NCBI GenBank assembly: GCA_021802745.1 | Contig: JAJZRK010000014.1 | Coordinates: 1 to 23,721 of the forward strand | From: a bacterium | GTDB taxonomy: Bacteria > Gemmatimonadota > Gemmatimonadetes > Gemmatimonadales > Gemmatimonadaceae | Reading direction: 5' to 3' | DNA length: 23,721 nt | In this document: piece after piece, positions 19,173 to 23,721 of the stretch | How the letters are laid out: each line of letters opens with the position of its first letter | Numbering within the stretch: position 1 is the stretch's first letter | Made by a program: the position numbers and the translations under genes | Notes under the pieces: generated by a model | What the model was told of the DNA's origin: nothing | Database searches by the model: none | The model's input: only the letters and a program-made list of their open reading frames with translations

Positions 19173-22133
19173 ATGAAGCGGACCGGAGTTGTTGCGTTGT
19201 TCGCATTCCTCTTCGCGAGCGAACCGGCGCTCGCGCAGACCCGCATTGCCGGTGCCGTTCGCGCAAGCGACGGCTCGGGCCCCATCGTCGGGGCCGAGGT
19301 GACGCTTGCTGGGACGAAGCGCGGTGCCATCACGCGCGATGACGGTCGCTTCACGATCGCCGTGGATGCCGGCACGTTCAAGCTCATCGCCAAGCGCATC
19401 GGCTACGCGCCCGACTCGCAGTCGGTGACCGTGGCGGCGGGGCGCACGGCCACCGTGGACTTCACGCTGCGGGTGACGGCCGCGCAACTGGGCGGCATCG
19501 TCATCACCGGCTACGGCCAGAAGGACGTGCGCGACCGCACGGGCGTGGCCGAGACGATCCGGGAGAAGATTTTCAACGTCGGGAAGATCACCAGCCCTGA
19601 ACAGCTCATCCAGGGCAAGGTGCCCGGCGTCCAGGTGGTGACGAGCAACGAGCCGGGCGCGGGGATCGCGATGCGCATCCGCGGCGGCACCTCGATCAAC
19701 GCCAGCAACGAACCGCTCTTCGTGGTGGACGGCGTGCCGCTGCCGGTGGGCGGTGGCGTGGCGGCGGGCCGCAACCCGATGAACTTCCTGAACCCCAACG
19801 AGATTCAGAGCATCACGGTGCTCAAGGACGCCTCGGCGGCCGCGATCTACGGGTCGCGCGGTGCGAACGGCGTCATCCTGATCACCACGAAATCCGGCGT
19901 GCAGGGGGCATCAACGGTCTACTTCGGCAGCAGCTACTCGACGTCGTCGATCGTAAGGAAGCCGGACATGCTGAACGCGACGCAGTTCAAGGCGGCGGTG
20001 GCGCAGTACGCGCCGGAGAACACGGCGCGGCTCGGCACCGCCAATACCGACTGGATCGACGCCATCACGCACAACGGCACGGGGGCAGAGAACAACCTGT
20101 CGATGGCCGGCGCCAGGGACGACATGCGCTATCGGCTGTCCATCGGCAGCATGTCGCAGGACGGCATCGTGACCGGCTCGAGCACGCGCCGCGAAACGAT
20201 GGGCCTGACGTACAGCGACCTGCTGTTGAACGACAAACTCGAGTTCCGCGCCAACCTGAAGGGGAGCCGGGCGCTCGACACGTACGCGGCGGGCGGCATC
20301 GGCGCGGCGACGTCCATGGCGCCGACGCAACCGGTGCGCAATCCGGACGGCACGTTCTACCAGTGGACCGACTGGCTAGGCCCCAACAATCCGGTAGCCG
20401 ACCAGGCGATGATCAGCGACCAGGGCTCGACGTACCGCACGGTGGGCAACATCGAGGCCAAGTACAACCTACCATGGATCGACGGGCTCAGCGCGACGCT
20501 GCGCACGGGCTATGACTTCACGCAGGCGTCGCGCGTGACTTTCTCGCCGACGACCGCGCAGTATGACATCGAAGTAGGGCGCGGCGGCCGCTTTGACAAG
20601 AACAACCCGCGGCAGGTCAACACGGTGCTCGAGACGTTCGCGACGTACACCCGCAAGATGGACGACCTTGCCAGTTTGTTCGACGTGACGGGCGGCTACA
20701 GCTACGAGGACTCGCGCGGCGACTATCCCTGGTACTACGCCGAGAAGCTCTCGACGAACCTGCTGGGCAGCAACGGCGTCCCCGGCGCGCAGGTGCAGCA
20801 GAACTACCTGACGATCGAGGAGAGCAAGCTGATCTCGTTCTTCGGGCGCGTGAACTACACGTTCCGCGACCGGTACCTGCTGACTGGCTCGATCCGCCGC
20901 GACGGCTCGTCGCGCTTCGGCCCGGGCAACCAGTGGGGCGTCTTCCCGGCGTTCGCCGCGGCTTGGCGCGTGATTGAGGAGCCGTTCTTCCAGAAGATCT
21001 CGCAGCTGTCGGACCTCAAGCTGCGCGTCTCGTGGGGCGTCAACGGCAACCAGTCATTCGGCAACTACCTGTTCCTCTCGACCTACACGAGCGGCGACAG
21101 CAAGGCGCAATACCAGTTCGGGAACAACTTCGTCAGCACCATCCGCCCCAGCGCGGTCGACCCGAACATCAAGTGGGAGCAGACGACCTCGACGAACTTT
21201 GGCATCGACTTCGGCCTCTACAACAACCGCATCACCGGCACGCTCGACGTCTACGAGAAGAAGACCGACGACCTCATCTTCACGGTGCCGGTGCCGGCGG
21301 GCACGAACCTGTCGAACTACGTCACGACGAACATCGGCAGCATGAAGAACAGCGGCGTGGAACTCGGCCTGAGCGCCGTGATCCTCGAGGGCCGGAACTC
21401 GCCGTGGCGCTGGGACGGCACCCTCTCCGCCGGCATGAACAACAACAAGATCGTGTCGGTGAGCGCGTCGGGCGCCGACAAGATCCTGGTGGGCGGCATC
21501 GCCGGCGGCGTGGGCAACACCATCCAGGTGCTGCAGTCGGGCGAGCCGCGGTATGCGTTCCTCGTCTTCAAACACAAGGTGGGCGCGGACGGCAAGCCGG
21601 TGACGGGCGACAAGCCGGACAAGGAGCTGTACCAGGATATCGACGGCGACGGCGCCATCACCCAGAGCGACAAGGTGGCGTACAAGAGCCCCGATCCGAA
21701 GTGGATCATCGGGCACACGTCGAACGTGTCGTACAAGAACTGGGACGCCTCGCTCTCGGCGCGCATGCACCTCGGCAACTACGTCTACAACAACGTGGCG
21801 TCGACGCTCGGCACCTACCGCGCCCTCAAGGGTACGCAGGCACCGAACAACCTGCACGCCTCGGTGCTCAAGTACGGCTTCACCTCCACGCAGTACTTCT
21901 CCGACCTGTATGTCGAGAAGGCGAGCTTCCTGCGCCTCGACAACGTCAGCATCGGCTACACCTTCAAGAACGTGTTGCGGATGAACTCGTTGCGCGTGTA
22001 CGGCGCGATCCAGAACGTCTTCACGAGCACGAAGTACACGGGCGTAGACCCGATGGCCGGCGTGAACGGCATCGACAACGCGCTCTACCCGCTGGCACGC
22101 ACGTTCACCACCGGCCTCAACATCGGCTTCTGA
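19173..22133 (+). CDS. SusC/RagA-family TonB-dependent outer membrane receptor
   Basis: The protein is 986 residues with signal peptide MKRTGVVALFAFLFASEPALAQ. A carboxypeptidase-regulatory-like beta-sandwich (about 23-100: RIAGAVRASDGSGPIVGAEVTLAGTKRGAITRDDGRF) precedes the TonB-box/plug region (GGIVITGYG, then IQGKVPGVQVVTS, IRIRGG-type MRIRGGTSINASNEPLFVVDGVPL, and the SusC signature LKDASAAAIYGSRGANGVILITTKSG, about 214-239). The remaining 740 residues are a 22-strand barrel with aromatic strands such as FGRVNYTFRDRYLLTGSIRRDGSSRFG, ending in Phe (TTGLNIGF), the usual outer-membrane assembly signal. It imports oligosaccharides or peptides with energy from TonB. Start ATG 19173 has GAGGAG 8 nt upstream. 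SusD follows 14 bp downstream. Substrate is not deducible. Confidence 0.95.
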   Translation: MKRTGVVALFAFLFASEPALAQTRIAGAVRASDGSGPIVGAEVTLAGTKRGAITRDDGRFTIAVDAGTFKLIAKRIGYAPDSQSVTVAAGRTATVDFTLRVTAAQLGGIVITGYGQKDVRDRTGVAETIREKIFNVGKITSPEQLIQGKVPGVQVVTSNEPGAGIAMRIRGGTSINASNEPLFVVDGVPLPVGGGVAAGRNPMNFLNPNEIQSITVLKDASAAAIYGSRGANGVILITTKSGVQGASTVYFGSSYSTSSIVRKPDMLNATQFKAAVAQYAPENTARLGTANTDWIDAITHNGTGAENNLSMAGARDDMRYRLSIGSMSQDGIVTGSSTRRETMGLTYSDLLLNDKLEFRANLKGSRALDTYAAGGIGAATSMAPTQPVRNPDGTFYQWTDWLGPNNPVADQAMISDQGSTYRTVGNIEAKYNLPWIDGLSATLRTGYDFTQASRVTFSPTTAQYDIEVGRGGRFDKNNPRQVNTVLETFATYTRKMDDLASLFDVTGGYSYEDSRGDYPWYYAEKLSTNLLGSNGVPGAQVQQNYLTIEESKLISFFGRVNYTFRDRYLLTGSIRRDGSSRFGPGNQWGVFPAFAAAWRVIEEPFFQKISQLSDLKLRVSWGVNGNQSFGNYLFLSTYTSGDSKAQYQFGNNFVSTIRPSAVDPNIKWEQTTSTNFGIDFGLYNNRITGTLDVYEKKTDDLIFTVPVPAGTNLSNYVTTNIGSMKNSGVELGLSAVILEGRNSPWRWDGTLSAGMNNNKIVSVSASGADKILVGGIAGGVGNTIQVLQSGEPRYAFLVFKHKVGADGKPVTGDKPDKELYQDIDGDGAITQSDKVAYKSPDPKWIIGHTSNVSYKNWDASLSARMHLGNYVYNNVASTLGTYRALKGTQAPNNLHASVLKYGFTSTQYFSDLYVEKASFLRLDNVSIGYTFKNVLRMNSLRVYGAIQNVFTSTKYTGVDPMAGVNGIDNALYPLARTFTTGLNIGF

Positions 22134-22147
22134 GCGGAGACGGAACC

Positions 22148-23721
22148 ATGAAAATCACCATTCGCTCCATGCTCGTCGCCGCCAGCGCGCTGCTGGTGGC
22201 GGCCGCGTGCACCGATCCGACGGTGGCGCCGAAGAGCAGTGTCAGCAGCGCCAACATCTTCTCCGAGGAGACGTCGTACAAGTCGTTCCTCGCCAAGATC
22301 TATGCGGGCCTCGCGGTCAGCGGCCAGCAGGGACCGGCGGGCAACGGCGACATCGCGGGGCTCGACGAGGGCTTCTCGCAGTACATGCGCCTGTGGTGGC
22401 AGATGGAAGAGCTGCCCACCGACGAGGCGGCCGTCTCGTGGAATGACGGCCCCATCCAGGAGCTGAACACCCAGATCTGGTCGTCGTCGAACTCGTTCCT
22501 GGGCTCGATGTACTACCGCATCTACTTCCAGGTCGCGATGGCCAACGAGTTCCTGCGCGAGACGACGCCGGAGAAGCTGGCGTCGCGCGGCGTCTCGGCG
22601 GCGACCAGGACGGAGGTGGCCAAGTACCGCGCCGAGGCGCGCTTCCTGCGCGCGCTCAGCTACTGGCACGGGCTGGACCTGTTCGGCAACATCCCGATCG
22701 TGAAGGAGACGGACGTGCTCGGCAAGGAGCCGCCGGCACAGGCGACGCGCGCCGAGGTGTACAACTACGTCGTCAGCGAACTGACGGCGATCCGCAGCGA
22801 GCTGCCCAACGTCGGCGCGGCCGAGTATGGCCGCGTGGACCAGGGCGCGGTGGCCATGCTGCTCGCGAAGGTCTACCTGAACGCGCAGGTGTACGCCGGC
22901 GCGGCGAAGTACGCCGAAGCACTGGCCGAGGCGCAGCGGGTGATTGCCGGGCCGTACCGTCTGGACGCGAACTTCCGCCGCATGTTCTCGGCGGACAACA
23001 ACACGTCGCCCGAGATCATCTTCGCCATCCAGCAGGACGGCGACAAGATCCAGACGTGGGGCGGCATGACGTTCCTCATCCATGCCTCGGTCGGCGCGAG
23101 CATAAACGCCGGTGACTTCGGCATTGACGGCGGGTGGTGGGGCATTCGCACGAAGCCGTCGCTTGCCGCGCTGTATCCAACGCCGGGTCCGAACAGCCCG
23201 GACAAGCGTGCGTCATTCTTCGTGTACAACGGGTTCTCGGGCAGCATGACGAACCTGACCGACTACACGACGGGCATCGGCTCGCCGAAGTTCACGAATG
23301 TCACGTCGACGGGCGCCAAGGGAAAGAACTCGACCTTCGTGGATACCGATTTCCCGGTCTTCCGCCTGGCCGACGCCTACCTCATCTACGCCGAGGCGGT
23401 GGTGCGTGGCGCCGGCGGTTCCCGCGCCACGGCGCTGGGCTACATCAACGCGCTCCGTGAGCGCGCCTACGGCAACACCTCGGGCCAGATCACCGACGCG
23501 CAGATGACGCAGGCGTTCATCCTCGACGAGCGCGCACGCGAGCTCTTCTGGGAGGGCACCCGCCGGACCGACCTGATTCGCTACGGCCAGTACAGCACGG
23601 CCGGAGTCTGGCAGTGGAAGGGCGGTACCGTGAACGGCGCCGTGACCGCGGCGTTCCGTGACCTGTATCCGCTGCCGGCGAGCGAGTTGATTGCGAACCC
23701 GAAGCTGAAGCAGAACACGGG
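22148..23721 (+). CDS. SusD/RagB-family substrate-binding lipoprotein (3' end cut by window)
   Basis: About 524 codons are present and the frame is open at the window end. The signal ends in lipobox VAAAC with Cys21. Mature sequence shows the SusD TPR-like scaffold: FLAKIYAGLAVSGQQGP, YYRIYFQVAMANEFLRET, VAKYRAEARFLRALSYWHGLDLFGNIPIV (the conserved RFLRAL-Y--L-FGN-P core), VAMLLAKVYLNAQVYAG, and C-terminal FRLADAYLIYAEAV, YINALRERAYGN, FILDERARELFWEGTRRTDLIRYGQY and LYPLPASELIANPKLKQN, which is almost the family's end. The ATG at 22148 has GGAG about 7 nt upstream. SusD lids the SusC barrel and captures ligand at the cell surface; the pair is one operon. Only a few residues are probably missing. 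Confidence 0.94.
   Translation, partial: MKITIRSMLVAASALLVAAACTDPTVAPKSSVSSANIFSEETSYKSFLAKIYAGLAVSGQQGPAGNGDIAGLDEGFSQYMRLWWQMEELPTDEAAVSWNDGPIQELNTQIWSSSNSFLGSMYYRIYFQVAMANEFLRETTPEKLASRGVSAATRTEVAKYRAEARFLRALSYWHGLDLFGNIPIVKETDVLGKEPPAQATRAEVYNYVVSELTAIRSELPNVGAAEYGRVDQGAVAMLLAKVYLNAQVYAGAAKYAEALAEAQRVIAGPYRLDANFRRMFSADNNTSPEIIFAIQQDGDKIQTWGGMTFLIHASVGASINAGDFGIDGGWWGIRTKPSLAALYPTPGPNSPDKRASFFVYNGFSGSMTNLTDYTTGIGSPKFTNVTSTGAKGKNSTFVDTDFPVFRLADAYLIYAEAVVRGAGGSRATALGYINALRERAYGNTSGQITDAQMTQAFILDERARELFWEGTRRTDLIRYGQYSTAGVWQWKGGTVNGAVTAAFRDLYPLPASELIANPKLKQNT

Noticed and set aside
18876..19487. 203-codon minus-strand open frame across tRNA-Ser(UGA) and the susC start
   Set aside because: It overlaps a tRNA and the susC signal peptide and has no family resemblance.

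Overview
The window reads as chromosomal DNA of a member of the Gemmatimonadota (Gemmatimonas/Gemmatirosa-like). GC content is high throughout. A SusC/SusD outer-membrane uptake pair sits beside lipoprotein genes with clear lipoboxes, and several products are of kinds I associate with Gemmatimonadota and Bacteroidota (DUF4159, DUF4175, and the family misnamed 'asparagine synthetase B'). Phylum placement is inference from gene content; there is no rRNA here to test it.

Layout. 1-1600: the 5' end of pdxJ (minus), a small lipoprotein (plus), methylmalonyl-CoA epimerase (minus) and thioredoxin (plus), the last followed by a strong intrinsic terminator. 1694-9280: a mostly overlapping plus-strand operon with an unknown protein apparently split by a frameshift, rsmI, a DUF4159 protein, a giant DUF4175 coiled-coil membrane protein and a secreted TPR protein. 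9281-9475: an intergenic inverted element of tandem CACGGAT units. 9486-14791: a second plus-strand run with a secreted GATase-like protein, a DinG/XPD-type helicase with an unusual N-terminal domain, an FAH-family enzyme and a membrane-anchored protein of unknown function. 14795-16889: gltX and a LexA-like repressor, co-oriented on the minus strand; the gltX 5' end runs into a 7-bp minisatellite. 17089-18912: tRNA-Ser(GCU), a secreted S9-type hydrolase and tRNA-Ser(UGA), all minus. 19173-23721: SusC, then SusD, which is cut by the window edge.

How they work together. Close spacing and 4-bp overlaps suggest coupled translation for rsmI, DUF4159, DUF4175 and TPR; for the GATase-like protein and DinG; and for FAH and its membrane-anchored neighbour. 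DUF4159 and DUF4175 usually occur with MoxR/DUF58 cell-envelope genes, which are absent here. SusC and SusD form one outer-membrane import complex behind a roughly 260-bp leader carrying small dyads.

Most notable: a LexA-type repressor that has lost both catalytic residues and the Ala-Gly cleavage site; a DinG-like helicase whose N-terminus carries a degenerate RadC/JAMM metalloprotease signature; and three different short tandem-repeat families at gene ends, two of them arranged as opposed arrays. I found no clear novel defence or mobile system.
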